NCBI GenBank assembly: GCA_015482705.2
Contig: JADMLA020000024.1
Coordinates: 1-64,000, forward strand
From: Prosthecochloris sp.
GTDB lineage: Bacteria; Bacteroidota; Chlorobiia; Chlorobiales; Chlorobiaceae
DNA length: 64,000 bases
Direction: 5' to 3'
Part shown: in pieces, positions 35,757 to 44,943 of the stretch
Numbering within the stretch: the stretch's first letter is position 1
Layout of the letters: each line of letters starts with the position of its first letter
Translations under genes and position numbers: made by a program
The notes under the pieces: generated by a model
Database searches by the model: none
What the model was told of the DNA's origin: nothing
The model's input: only the letters and a program-made list of their open reading frames with translations

Positions 35757-36548
35757 TTAATTTTCTTTGGAGCGTATTTGCGAAATGATTTTCCGGCTTT
35801 TTACCGGCGGTTGGTTGTCGCTGTGCATCGAGCAATAGTTCTGTAAAATGTCACATAGCTGCTGACTCTCTTCGGGTAAAACGTCGAGATCGCTGACCGA
35901 CAGAATATCGGTTTTGGCGAGTGCGTGCATAAGCAGATACACCGGGATCGGCAACGGCTGTCCGGCTTGGCGTGAGTGAATCGCCGGAGGTTCGAGCGCG
36001 ACACCTCCCGGGTCGTAGAAAAGGTAAAGAACGCTGTCGGGTCTCTTCTCGAGCGTCGCCATGATACGATCGCCGGTCATGACACAATGTTCGATAGACG
36101 GCTCAAAACCCATGTTCGAGATAAGCCGGAGGAGAAACCATGCCACGACTGCATCGGTGTTTTTGCAGGTGTTGCAGAGGCTTTCAATCGTCCGGGCGAG
36201 AGCATCGAAGAGGCGGATATTTTTTTCTTCGTTTCCTGTTGTGTTTCTGATTGTTTCAATGATACGATAGATTGCGCTGAAACGTTCCATGTCCGGTTCT
36301 GCGGTCATCGGGCTTCTGATGATCCGAGCTTCGCTGACAAGGTGCAGGTTGCGATTGGTTCCCTTGTACAGCACCACTTCGAGAAGGTTGCCGGTGCTGA
36401 ACAATCCTGAAAGCTTGCTTTTGGGGTTCCTGCCACCTTTGAGAATGACGGAGAGCCTTCCGAAGTCCCTGGTATAAAGCGTGCATATCGTCGAGGTATC
36501 CCTGAACTTTATTTCTTTGAGAACGAAAGCCCTGGTTTTGGTAAGCAC
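35757..36548 (-). CDS. recO: DNA repair protein RecO
   Basis: A 263-residue RecO, which with RecR loads RecA at gaps and anneals SSB-coated strands. The N-terminal OB-fold begins TRAFVLKEIKFRDTS and contains LSVILKGGRNPKSKLSG; a helical domain follows with SNMGFEPSIEHC, which retains a Cys in the zinc-region position. Length is typical. It is convergent with the kdsC-like gene and divergent from the zinc-ribbon gene. Confidence 0.9.
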   Translation of the reverse strand: MLTKTRAFVLKEIKFRDTSTICTLYTRDFGRLSVILKGGRNPKSKLSGLFSTGNLLEVVLYKGTNRNLHLVSEARIIRSPMTAEPDMERFSAIYRIIETIRNTTGNEEKNIRLFDALARTIESLCNTCKNTDAVVAWFLLRLISNMGFEPSIEHCVMTGDRIMATLEKRPDSVLYLFYDPGGVALEPPAIHSRQAGQPLPIPVYLLMHALAKTDILSVSDLDVLPEESQQLCDILQNYCSMHSDNQPPVKSRKIISQIRSKEN

Positions 36549-36723
36549 GGTGCGGATTTTTTTATTCGGTAAAATAATTATATATACATCTACCTGGTAT
36601 TGTCAGGTTCAGATGTGCAGCTCTAGGATACAAAGTATACAAAATAACAGACAGACGGGGGCCTCCATTGGCGTTTTACAACAAGGGAAAGGTACCCGAA
36701 AATAGATTACGGAGGTAATTACA

Positions 36724-36969
36724 ATGCCAACCTACCAGTATCGTTGTAAAAAGTGCGGATGCGAAAAAGAGATTTTTCAGAAAATGAGTGATGACGCGGT
36801 GACGACATGTCCTGAATGCAATGCTGAAACGTTTGAACGGGTTATCAGTGCAGAAGGAGGGTTTTTGCTGAAAGGCTCGGGATTCTACAAAACCGATTAC
36901 AGCGAACAGAGTTGTGAAAGTGCTTCTTCAGGATCATGTCCGACAGGTACTTGCCCCCTTGCCAAATAA
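36724..36969 (+). CDS. FmdB-family zinc-ribbon protein
   Basis: An 81-residue protein with the FmdB putative regulatory zinc ribbon: MPTYQYRCKKCG, then CPECNAETFERVIS, giving two CxxC pairs. The C-terminal tail is Ser/Cys-rich with four more cysteines in SCPTGTC and CESAS. The role of the family is not established. AGGAGGT-like GGAGG lies 8 bases before the ATG, a strong ribosome-binding site. An intrinsic terminator follows at 36994. Confidence 0.88.
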   Translation: MPTYQYRCKKCGCEKEIFQKMSDDAVTTCPECNAETFERVISAEGGFLLKGSGFYKTDYSEQSCESASSGSCPTGTCPLAK

Positions 36970-36993
36970 ATTCGGGTTTTCCATATATCGAAC

Positions 36994-37023
36994 AAAAAGC
37001 CTTTCCTTACCGGAAGGCTTTTT
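36994..37023 (+). terminator. Bidirectional intrinsic terminator
   Basis: AAAAAGCCTT (36994-37003) pairs with AAGGCTTTTT (37014-37023), with extra pairing inside the loop (TCC with GGA). The stem begins with A5 and ends with T5, so it can terminate both the rightward zinc-ribbon gene and the convergent leftward LptA-like gene. Confidence 0.88.
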
Positions 37024-37051
37024 GCATTGTTTTCTTTTTCATTACCCAAAT

Positions 37052-37975
37052 TCAAAATACAGGCTTCTCATCGTAGCGCAGCCTGAAGCCGGATAGGTCG
37101 ATTTTTCTACTGCCTCTCAGTTTGTTTGGGTACTGTTTTCCTTCAACGTTGCCGCTTACCGCTATTCTATCAAGTTGTCCCTCGGCGAACGACATGACTA
37201 TTCTGTTACCGCTCGAGTAGTTGATCCCTGTCGGTGCTTGGTCTTTGTCATAGGTATGGTAGAGGCTCCGGGCCTGTGAATCGACTTGTACGCCGGTTAC
37301 CGTTTCCTGTTCATCGAGCTCGATGAACAGGGTTTTACCGCTCAGCTGGTTGTACAACTGCCTGCTTGGATCGAGAGTGTCTCTGGCGGCAAGAAATGCT
37401 TTGCCGATGACGGTGATTGTTTCAACGTTCTTCTTTCTGTTCAGCTCTTTGAGTTGTACAGCAATGCTGTCTCCGCTGAGCTGGCGTTCCCCTTGCCATG
37501 CAATAGCGTCCTTGTAGATCGATATCTGGTTGCCGGGGTTGTCGATACGCGCTCGCTCGGATTTCGTGATCAGGTCATCATCGAGAAGCCGCCCTTTTAC
37601 ATTGTTTTCAAGCTCTGCAATTCCGGTATCTGGATAATAGAGTGCCTTGTCGCAGTATACTTCCAGTTTGCGGTCGGTCATGAAAATATTGCCGCGTAGC
37701 TGAACGATACCGCTTTCAAGAAACTCGGTTGCCTTGTCACAGGAGAGCAACAGGTTTTCCTGAACAAAGACGACATTGCCGGAAACGGAGCGAACCTCTT
37801 CAATCCGTCCGGTTGGAGAACGTTCTTTTCCTCCCTGCAGTTTATCGGCCTGTTGTAAAATAATTTTCTTTTTTTCCGCATGGGCAGTATTATGATTCAT
37901 CTTCACGATACTGTCGCTTGCCTGAAACAGCAACAGGTACAGCAGGACGAGCGCAAGTGTTTTGGTTCCCTTCAT
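37052..37975 (-). CDS. LptA/OstA-like lipopolysaccharide transport protein
   Basis: A 307-residue exported protein. A signal peptide spans about residues 1-22. The rest has the repeated beta-strand pattern of the OstA/LptA jellyroll, for example VSGNVVFVQENLLLSCDKA, LRGNIFMTDRKLEVYCDKA and AVSGNVEGKQYPN. LptA proteins bridge the periplasm and carry LPS to the outer membrane. It is about 100 residues longer than E. coli LptA, with two jellyroll halves, as in Bacteroidota-like forms. A GLY/Asp-rich central part (about 110-170) has no clear match. Confidence 0.72.
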   Translation of the reverse strand: MKGTKTLALVLLYLLLFQASDSIVKMNHNTAHAEKKKIILQQADKLQGGKERSPTGRIEEVRSVSGNVVFVQENLLLSCDKATEFLESGIVQLRGNIFMTDRKLEVYCDKALYYPDTGIAELENNVKGRLLDDDLITKSERARIDNPGNQISIYKDAIAWQGERQLSGDSIAVQLKELNRKKNVETITVIGKAFLAARDTLDPSRQLYNQLSGKTLFIELDEQETVTGVQVDSQARSLYHTYDKDQAPTGINYSSGNRIVMSFAEGQLDRIAVSGNVEGKQYPNKLRGSRKIDLSGFRLRYDEKPVF

Positions 37976-38031
37976 TTCCTATAGGGATGAATTGATTGAC
38001 GTGTTTGAACAATGTAAAAAGGATTTCTCTC

Positions 38032-39138
38032 GTGAAAAAGATTCTTTTGGTTGCCGGTGACCGATACGGTTTGTTGAAGGTTCTCCCTTTATATAAGGCT
38101 CTGCATGAGCATGATGGATATGAGGTTCTGTTTGCCGCAGGTTCTCCGCTGCCCCAGGGGGAAAAGTCGGGTGAAGATCTTCCGCAGCTTTTCGGGATTT
38201 CCGAAACTATCTTTTCAGTCGGGACCGAAGGCATTTCACCAGTTGGTCGAGCGGCTTCGGCAATGACAGCTTTTGAAAAGCTTTTTGTCGATGAAAAACC
38301 TGAAATTGCCGTTATTGGCGGAGACGATGATGTTGCTTTAGCCGCAGCACTCGCTGCTGTAAAACTCAGCCTTCCGGTTGCATATATCGGTGCGGGTATG
38401 CGGGACTATAATCGCAGGTCACCTGGGGAGGTCAACAGGAAGCTCATCGATGCGGTTGCCGATATTCTGTTTGTCAGTGAGCATAGCGGTGAATACAACC
38501 TCATCAATGAAGGCTATGATGAAGACAGGATTTTTTTTGTCGGTGAAATGACCATCGACAGTCTCGCCACCCTCATCGGGAAGGCTAACAGCTCCAGTGT
38601 TACCGGTGATTTCGGTGTCGAGGCAAAGAAATATGTTCTGGTTCTGTTTGACCATGCGGCTGGACTTGACGATATCGGTGTTCTCAAGAAAATGGTCCGG
38701 GTGGTAAAGGCCATTGCCGAAAATCATCATGTGTTGATGCTGGTCGATTCAGATGTTGGAACCGTTTTACGGGAACATGAAATGGAACCTGCCTTTACGT
38801 CGCTGCCAGGGGTTCAGGTCATACAGTTTCCCGGGTATGTCGAACTGCTGCGGCTGGTCAAGGATGCTTTGTTTGTGTTGACCGATTCATTGTCCGCCCA
38901 AGCCGAATCGACGGTCATGAAGGTTCCGTGCTTGACGATGCTTGACGATACTTCCAGTCCTGCAACTATCGAGGTCGGCACCAATGTTCTTGTCGGAGAC
39001 AGGGAAGAGGATATTCTTCGAGGCATTGGCGATGCTGTGGAGGGAAATTTAAAACACAGGGCTAAAATTCCGGAAAAATGGGATGGCGCCGTAAGCCAGC
39101 GTATTGTCGATGTATTGGATCGGCTTTTCAGGGAATGA
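38032..39138 (+). CDS. WecB-like UDP-GlcNAc 2-epimerase homolog, divergent
   Basis: A 368-residue GT-B fold protein related to non-hydrolysing UDP-N-acetylglucosamine 2-epimerase, which makes UDP-ManNAc. The fold markers VIGGDDDVALA, GMRDYNRRSPGEVNRK and FVGEMTIDSL are recognisable, but active-site positions differ. The canonical HVEAGLR is YIGAGMR (Glu117 of E. coli WecB becomes Gly120), and PEExNR is PGEVNR. The His of the HRREN loop appears as LFDHAAGL without its Arg-Glu. I start it at GTG 38032 with AAGGAT upstream. Its chemistry is uncertain, but it flanks the polysaccharide locus. Confidence 0.7.
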   Translation: MKKILLVAGDRYGLLKVLPLYKALHEHDGYEVLFAAGSPLPQGEKSGEDLPQLFGISETIFSVGTEGISPVGRAASAMTAFEKLFVDEKPEIAVIGGDDDVALAAALAAVKLSLPVAYIGAGMRDYNRRSPGEVNRKLIDAVADILFVSEHSGEYNLINEGYDEDRIFFVGEMTIDSLATLIGKANSSSVTGDFGVEAKKYVLVLFDHAAGLDDIGVLKKMVRVVKAIAENHHVLMLVDSDVGTVLREHEMEPAFTSLPGVQVIQFPGYVELLRLVKDALFVLTDSLSAQAESTVMKVPCLTMLDDTSSPATIEVGTNVLVGDREEDILRGIGDAVEGNLKHRAKIPEKWDGAVSQRIVDVLDRLFRE

Positions 39139-39197
39139 TCGTGGCAATAGTGCCGGTACGGGGGCTCGTGAACAGGTGAAAAATGTTTCTTCAATAT

Positions 39198-39527
39198 CTA
39201 TTTTTGGTTTGCAGAGCGTTTTCCGAGCAGAAGCGTTCGGGTTATATCATATCGTGATGCAACGACTTCGATCAGGATCGGACCTGCTGTTCCAAGCGTT
39301 GTGCCGGGGACGAAAAGGAGCCATATGTCGTTGATGCCGGTGCTCTTGGCTGTAATTCTCGAGGCCGCGGTGATAAAAACATGGAGGAGGTAGATAGCGT
39401 AGGAATAGTTTCCGATAAAGGCCATGAATCCCGACAGCATCTTTGTCATAAAGATCGGTTGGGGGCCGCCATATTCTTTTCCGTACAGTAACAGAAAAAT
39501 GATGATAAAAGCAGGGAGGGTTTGTTG
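39198..39527 (-). pseudogene. 5'-truncated acyltransferase_3 remnant
   Basis: This 110-codon open stretch encodes only the last two or three membrane segments of an acyltransferase-3 family protein: IIIFLLLYGKEYGG, FIGNYSYAIYLLHVFITAASRI, and a final GTAGPILIEVVASRY with LLLGKR. The family normally runs to 330-370 residues with about ten helices. It begins directly after the glycosyltransferase stop codon (39528-39530) and in the same frame, which looks like a deletion that removed the first two thirds. No start with a ribosome-binding site is seen. The intact gene probably O-acetylated the polysaccharide. Confidence 0.7.
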
Positions 39528-40730
39528 TCAGGTTTCCCGTTGTTTATCGGTGTTTTCCCGGGAAGTTCGTACCCATTCATTCCTTTTTTTTCGAAGCAGC
39601 ATGGCTGCGTACAGCGGTATTTTCCATAAAATGTAGAGCGGTGCGGCAGCAAGCACGAACCAGGTTGTTATGGGGGCGTGCCGTTGTATCTGGCCTGAGA
39701 TGACATACATGAACAGAATCAGCCACCAAAAGGCCGGGACAAAGAGCCAGGCGCCTTCGAGGAGCAGGAACGATGCTGTTGTGACCAATGCGAAAAGTAT
39801 CACGAGCAGTGAAAGCGGAGGGATTGCAAGTTCCGCTAAAGCAAAGAGGTATCGGAAATCGCGTGAACGGGCAAAAAGAGAAAACAACGGCCCGGTCATG
39901 TTTTTTACCAGGGAGAAACGGCCTCCTTCCCATCTGCTTCGCTGGCTTGAGGCGTGTTTGCCCGAGGTGACCATCTCGCTGCGTATTACGGCATCCGGAT
40001 TGTAATGGACATCGATACCGTCCTGTAAAAGGCGCAAGCTGAACTCCATATCTTCTACAATGGAGTGGCAGGGCCAGCCGTAGTGTTCGAGAACACTTGT
40101 CCGGAACGCCATGCCGTTTCCTTTCAGGACGGCTGTTCCTGAAAGCACGACCGAGCCGGCCATGCGCAAATGGTTGAAGACATTGAACGCGGCATCGATG
40201 AGGCCGGGCCGCCAGCCTGCGCCCGGATTGCTGACCCCGTTGTATGCCTGCAGAACGCTGGTCTCCTGCAGGCTGAGCGAGGCGCTTATCTCGCGCAGAT
40301 AGTTTCTGTCCGGAGTGACATCGGCATCGATAATGGTGATGACGTCCGTGTTATGGTAGAGGTTGCGGTGATGGTGGAGGAACCAGTCCAGCGCCTGACC
40401 TTTTCCCCTGTTTGACATATCATGGCGTTCAGCGACCGTTGCGCCTGCATTGCGGGCATGCTCTGCTGTCAGATCGGTACAGTTATCGGCTATAACGTAG
40501 ATTTCGAAACGGTTTGCGGGATAGTCGCTTTCCTGAACGCTTCGAATGGTGCGTACAATTCCCTCTTCTTCATTGTGGGCGGGGATGAGTACTCCGATAT
40601 TGAGGAACCGGTTCTGTTCCGGGATCTCTTTCCTGAACAGAAACGCTGCAATGGTTGTTACAAGCAGATAGCCGGCAGGGATGCTGAGCAGGACAATCAG
40701 GACCTGAAGTATTGTATCGACAACGCTCAT
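39528..40730 (-). CDS. Glycosyltransferase family 2, membrane-bound processive type
   Basis: A 400-residue GT2 with an N-terminal membrane helix (about 8-30) and a C-terminal cluster of helices (about 290-380). Catalytic features: DADV as the DxD, VEDMEF as the base region and QRSRW as the (Q/R)xxRW motif typical of cellulose- or hyaluronan-synthase-like enzymes. It would add sugars to a lipid-linked or growing chain at the inner membrane. It overlaps the upstream GT4 by four bases. The sugar and linkage cannot be told. Confidence 0.85.
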   Translation of the reverse strand: MSVVDTILQVLIVLLSIPAGYLLVTTIAAFLFRKEIPEQNRFLNIGVLIPAHNEEEGIVRTIRSVQESDYPANRFEIYVIADNCTDLTAEHARNAGATVAERHDMSNRGKGQALDWFLHHHRNLYHNTDVITIIDADVTPDRNYLREISASLSLQETSVLQAYNGVSNPGAGWRPGLIDAAFNVFNHLRMAGSVVLSGTAVLKGNGMAFRTSVLEHYGWPCHSIVEDMEFSLRLLQDGIDVHYNPDAVIRSEMVTSGKHASSQRSRWEGGRFSLVKNMTGPLFSLFARSRDFRYLFALAELAIPPLSLLVILFALVTTASFLLLEGAWLFVPAFWWLILFMYVISGQIQRHAPITTWFVLAAAPLYILWKIPLYAAMLLRKKRNEWVRTSRENTDKQRET

Positions 40731-41947
40731 GTTCTCTGGTTTTCTTCCTGGAAAAGTTTGACCATACCGCTGTTGTTGGAATGCTGATTATATCGATCGA
40801 GCACTTTTTGCCTGCCTGCTTCGCCAAACTTACGCCGCAGTTGGGTGTTCTGGAGCAGTTTCCCGATCTCTCCAGCAAGATCGTGTGAGTCACCGGGTAC
40901 CGCAAGCAATCCGTCTTTTTCGTGATCTATCAGTTCAGGAATCCCCGTTATGCGTGTTGCTATAACAGGGATCTCCTTTGCCATGGCTTCCATCAGCACG
41001 ACGGGTACTCCTTCGGCAAAACTTGCCAGGATGAAGATATCCGCCTTGTCATAATAGGCTCTTACCTTGTCCTGACCGAGAGCTCCGGTGAAGGTGACCG
41101 TTTCGCCGAGCCCGCTCTCTGCCGTACTGTTTTCAAGGGAGGCTCTGTCGGGACCGTCACCAACCAGGGTCAGGTGAAAAGTGTATCCCTCGGTTTTCAG
41201 CCGTGCACATGCTTCAAGCAGAATATGCTGTCCTTTTGCCGGTACCAGTCTGCCTACGCAGAGCAGTTGTATTATTGCATTGTTCGGTTCGGGTCTTGGT
41301 GCATAGAGTGCAGGATCGACGCCGCATCGGACAATGTGGTACCGGTTCCATTCCGACGGATCGCCGATTCGCATGACCTGGCTTCGACAGTAGTGGCTTA
41401 TGCAGCGGATAAATGAAGCATCCCTGATTTTTTCAGGAAGCATGGCCGAATCGACAGTGTAGAAGATATCCGGACCGTGTATGGAGAGACTGTACGAAAT
41501 GCCTCCGTAATGCTTCATGAGCCTCGCGACAAGAGCTGTGGGATTCGCGAAATGCTCGTGGATGTGTGTGATGTTGTTGTGGTGTGCCCACTCGAGGAGG
41601 ATACCGGCCTCGGCAAGGTAAGCAAGTGCCTTGATAGGACTTTTGGGTCCTGTGGTGAAGAGCTTGAGTGCGGAAGCCGTCATTCTGAGGTATCCCGGAA
41701 AGTTTTTTTTCAGGCAGTGCACATGAGCTTTGAGCATGGCGAGTGGTGAACGGGAGAGAACCACCATGGTTTTATCGGCCTCACGTTGTTCGTCGGACGT
41801 CATGACATAGAGGTCTCCGGGCTTTCGGATCGAAGCTGTGTGAACGTTTATCCCGGCTTTACGAATCGATTCGATTTCCCGATAAATAAAGGTATGGGAA
41901 ATAGCGGGGTATTCGCTGCAGAGGTATCCTATCGGTGTATGGTTCAT
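40727..41947 (-). CDS. Glycosyltransferase family 4
   Basis: A 406-residue GT-B fold transferase. The N-terminal half starts GYLCSEYPAISHTFIYREI, a signature seen in colanic-acid-type WcaL/EpsD-like GT4s. The donor-binding half has LLCVGRLVPAKGQHILLEA, LVGDGPDR and the E-x7-E motif FAEGVPVVLMEAMAKEIPV. It probably transfers a nucleotide-sugar residue to the repeat unit. It is coupled by 4-base overlaps to GT2 genes on both sides. Confidence 0.87.
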   Translation of the reverse strand: MNHTPIGYLCSEYPAISHTFIYREIESIRKAGINVHTASIRKPGDLYVMTSDEQREADKTMVVLSRSPLAMLKAHVHCLKKNFPGYLRMTASALKLFTTGPKSPIKALAYLAEAGILLEWAHHNNITHIHEHFANPTALVARLMKHYGGISYSLSIHGPDIFYTVDSAMLPEKIRDASFIRCISHYCRSQVMRIGDPSEWNRYHIVRCGVDPALYAPRPEPNNAIIQLLCVGRLVPAKGQHILLEACARLKTEGYTFHLTLVGDGPDRASLENSTAESGLGETVTFTGALGQDKVRAYYDKADIFILASFAEGVPVVLMEAMAKEIPVIATRITGIPELIDHEKDGLLAVPGDSHDLAGEIGKLLQNTQLRRKFGEAGRQKVLDRYNQHSNNSGMVKLFQEENQRT

Positions 41948-43035
41948 GGTGTAGGGTTTGAGAGTCTTGTCTGGAGCTTGTTCCGCCTGTTTTTCAGCGG
42001 TTTGTTGAAAACGCGTCCTGCATAAAACCGAATGATGCCGAAGAACTGCGGGAGCGCAACCAGTGAACAGTGCCAGGCATATTTTTTTGCGTCATTGCGG
42101 TCAAGGCGGTTTTCCTTCATGAACTTGTCGACTTTGAAAAGTCGCGGGCCGAGGAGAAGAACCGTTCCCCCTGTCAGACACAGCGCTGCTGTCGCAATAC
42201 CGGCGATATTCTGCTGAACGACAGGTATGAAAAGGCCTGCAATTATACCGGCAAGAAATCCGCCGCCTTTGATGATTATCCGCCGTTGTTCTATTTTCCA
42301 GAAGCTGCTCCCGGTTACTCCGATTCTGCTCTGTACCGCAGCAAAACCATATCCCGAGCGATATGACCGCCGAAGGTACTGTGTTGTTTTCAGCATGGCC
42401 AGATCATGATGAGTCATGAGTGCATCGAGCATGAGAATTGTCCATCCCGCCCCGTGTATCCGCCAGCTCAGCTCAGGGTCTTCTCCACCGACAAGTTCTT
42501 CATCGTATCCTCCTGATTGTTCAAGAGCTTCACGGCGGATCATCACATCACCGCCGAAACTGTCGCATTCACCGGGAAGAACGTTCCATTCGAGGTCTCC
42601 TATCCAGTTGAAAAAAGATCGTTCGGGGTGCAGTTCCTTTCTGTAGCCTCTGACAGCGCCGACCTCCCGGTCGTTCATGGCTTCAACACCGGTGGTGAGC
42701 CACTCAGGGGCGAGGATCGTATCGGAATCGAGGAACTGTACGTAGGGGGCTGATCCTCTTTTCCAGCCGGCGTTTCTGCCTGTACCGGGAGTGGGAAATT
42801 CCAGGCTGAGCTCGATTACCGTCACTTCCGTGAACGTTCGGGCGATCTCGATACTGCGGTCGGTCGACCCTCCATCGGCATAAAAAATATGCAGCAGCGC
42901 CCGTGGATAGCTGCCGGAAAGGATCGAGTCGATACAGCGTTCAAGGGTTTTTTCGCTGTTGATCCCGATGATTACGCAATCGATCGATGGATAGTCCTCT
43001 TTGGCGGTATGATGATCGTTGTGTTCCTGGTTCAT
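41944..43035 (-). CDS. Glycosyltransferase family 2
   Basis: A 363-residue GT-A transferase. VIIGINSEKTLERCIDSIL opens the fold, QFLDSDTILA holds the DxD, and VGGEDPELSWRIH is the acceptor/base region. Two hydrophobic segments around residues 265-310 suggest membrane attachment at the C-terminus. It overlaps the next GT4 by four bases and lies 12 bases after the VanZ-like gene. Donor sugar unknown. Confidence 0.85.
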   Translation of the reverse strand: MNQEHNDHHTAKEDYPSIDCVIIGINSEKTLERCIDSILSGSYPRALLHIFYADGGSTDRSIEIARTFTEVTVIELSLEFPTPGTGRNAGWKRGSAPYVQFLDSDTILAPEWLTTGVEAMNDREVGAVRGYRKELHPERSFFNWIGDLEWNVLPGECDSFGGDVMIRREALEQSGGYDEELVGGEDPELSWRIHGAGWTILMLDALMTHHDLAMLKTTQYLRRSYRSGYGFAAVQSRIGVTGSSFWKIEQRRIIIKGGGFLAGIIAGLFIPVVQQNIAGIATAALCLTGGTVLLLGPRLFKVDKFMKENRLDRNDAKKYAWHCSLVALPQFFGIIRFYAGRVFNKPLKNRRNKLQTRLSNPTP

Positions 43036-43047
43036 TTGTCGGAATGG

Positions 43048-43506
43048 TTACCCCTTATGAAAGGGCGTTTGTTTGGATGTTTCATGATTTTTTTCCGTTT
43101 CATAATGGTTTTTCAGACGTATGACGAATCCTACGACGATGCCGAGTATGACTCCGGCATTGTTTGCCAGAGCGTTCAGCGCATGGAACGGTTCTCCGGT
43201 TACAACGACGTTTATGGACTCGAAAAGGTAGCCGAGCGGTGTCATTGCTATGGAAACGAGAAAGGCGGTTTTTCTGTCTGCAAGCAGAACCATGGGAACA
43301 AATGAAAGTACGCTGTAAAGGATGATATGTGCCAGAGTGTCCAGGCCGTAGAAATTCGCTATGATAGTATTGAACGGTATGAGGCTTCCCGCAAGGATAA
43401 GAACCAGGCTTGCCGACCAGTATCCTATCATCTTTTTGCCGTTGTCGAGCTCGGGTTTGAGCATCGGGCTGTTTTGCTTCATGATATGCAAGTGGGATGT
43501 GGCCAT
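43048..43506 (-). CDS. VanZ-like integral membrane protein
   Basis: A 152-residue protein with four hydrophobic segments. DTLAHIILYSVLSFVPM and GYLFESINVV match the VanZ-like family pattern. VanZ relatives often neighbour exopolysaccharide loci, where their role is unclear; the name comes from teicoplanin resistance. The Met-rich start MATSHLHIM leaves several possible initiators. It lies six bases from the polymerase-like gene and is certainly part of this operon. Confidence 0.7.
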   Translation of the reverse strand: MATSHLHIMKQNSPMLKPELDNGKKMIGYWSASLVLILAGSLIPFNTIIANFYGLDTLAHIILYSVLSFVPMVLLADRKTAFLVSIAMTPLGYLFESINVVVTGEPFHALNALANNAGVILGIVVGFVIRLKNHYETEKNHETSKQTPFHKG

Positions 43507-43512
43507 GTTCGA

Positions 43513-44943
43513 TCAGCTGATAAACCTTGATAGTGATATTTCCGGTTCGGTGATGAATCGGGTTGTGGAATGAATCGTAACGGGTGATTCAGCTTCGGGT
43601 ATCGATACCGGAACTTCCGAGTGCAGTCGTAACATCACACCGATGATGCCGCCGCTGAAAAGCATATATATCGGGTTGATCATCGAATTGAGCAGGTTGT
43701 CGATCATATAGATTGCAAGAAAAACAGCCATGACTGCCGGTGCCGCCCATTGCTGTTCGTTCCATCGATTGGGTTTGACACGCAGCAGAAAAAGTACCAC
43801 CGGTAACTGTACTGCGATGATCAGGGCGATGAGCCCGTATATACCGTTCTGGCCGAGGGTGATGATCCATAGACCATCCGCGATACTGATGTCCTTGCCT
43901 TTGTCGTCGTAAACGCGGGAGCGACCGAAGCCACCCCATCCGAAAAAGGTTCCCTGGAGTGCTTTATCGATGAGGATCGTTTCGTTATCGAAGCGGAACT
44001 GTAGTGACTGCGCACGCTCTTCACTGACTTTTTCCGCAACGAATTGTGAAAGGTTTCTACCATCCCATGTGCCGGTCGTTCGTGTAACGATATAGAGGTG
44101 AGGTGTCACGAGAAGAATCAGAATCAAAATTCGCAGCTTCATTTTATTTGTCAAAAAGATGACTATGAGACCGAGAAAGAGCAGAGAGACCGCTCCGAAG
44201 GATTTCATCATCATGGTTGTGAAAACAAGCAGCAGTAACAGATAGATCGTCGGTACGAAAAGGATTTTTTTCGGAAGGCTGCCGGATAAGTAAAGCCAGG
44301 CTCCGAGAAAGACGGCAATGACCATCCACATCGAGGTCATGAGTCCGTGATCCATGTACACCATCGGTCTGAAACCGCCGCCAGCTCGTATAGTCTGCAG
44401 GAAACTGTGCTGGTGAAAGCCGTATGTCATGCGGTGGAGCTGGGGACTCATGATCATTTCGAACCAGCAGAACGGAATGTAGACGATACCCCCGATGACG
44501 ATGGCGAGGGCGAGGATTTTGAGCCCTTCGGTGTCACTGAAGTAGATTCTTGCGATGTAGTAGGGGAGTCCCCAGGTAATGCTTTGGTACATGGTTTGGG
44601 ACAAACCGTCATAGGGTCCGAGTCCGTTGGCGACCGAGGAGAAAAAGGGGGCTGTGCACCACAGAAGGATAGGGATGTCAGCCGCACTGAACCGGAATTC
44701 ACTGAACCGTTCTTTGTCGAAGATCCAGGCTCCTGCCAGAATGCCGACACAGGTCGCGGTTGTTTTGGTATAGTCGGGCAGTGCCGGTAGATTGTATGCT
44801 ACGACCGGAAGAAACATCCAGCCTGCTACAAATGCGGTGGCGGCCGCTATTTTCGCCTCTAGACGCGAAAAAAGTATCATGACGAAAGGGATCCAGCCGA
44901 ACATTACGATCGGGACCATAATATTGCCAGGTACATTACCCAT
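43513..44943 (-). CDS. O-antigen ligase/polymerase-like membrane protein (Wzy-like)
   Basis: A 476-residue polytopic protein with about 12 hydrophobic segments and one larger periplasmic loop (about residues 295-350), the layout of Wzy/EpsG/WaaL proteins. Sequence identity in this class is low, so the call rests on topology and on the locus, which has Wza, Wzx and a Wzc-like co-polymerase but no other polymerase candidate. It likely joins repeat units on the periplasmic side. It overlaps the upstream GT4 by eight bases. Confidence 0.72.
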   Translation of the reverse strand: MGNVPGNIMVPIVMFGWIPFVMILFSRLEAKIAAATAFVAGWMFLPVVAYNLPALPDYTKTTATCVGILAGAWIFDKERFSEFRFSAADIPILLWCTAPFFSSVANGLGPYDGLSQTMYQSITWGLPYYIARIYFSDTEGLKILALAIVIGGIVYIPFCWFEMIMSPQLHRMTYGFHQHSFLQTIRAGGGFRPMVYMDHGLMTSMWMVIAVFLGAWLYLSGSLPKKILFVPTIYLLLLLVFTTMMMKSFGAVSLLFLGLIVIFLTNKMKLRILILILLVTPHLYIVTRTTGTWDGRNLSQFVAEKVSEERAQSLQFRFDNETILIDKALQGTFFGWGGFGRSRVYDDKGKDISIADGLWIITLGQNGIYGLIALIIAVQLPVVLFLLRVKPNRWNEQQWAAPAVMAVFLAIYMIDNLLNSMINPIYMLFSGGIIGVMLRLHSEVPVSIPEAESPVTIHSTTRFITEPEISLSRFIS

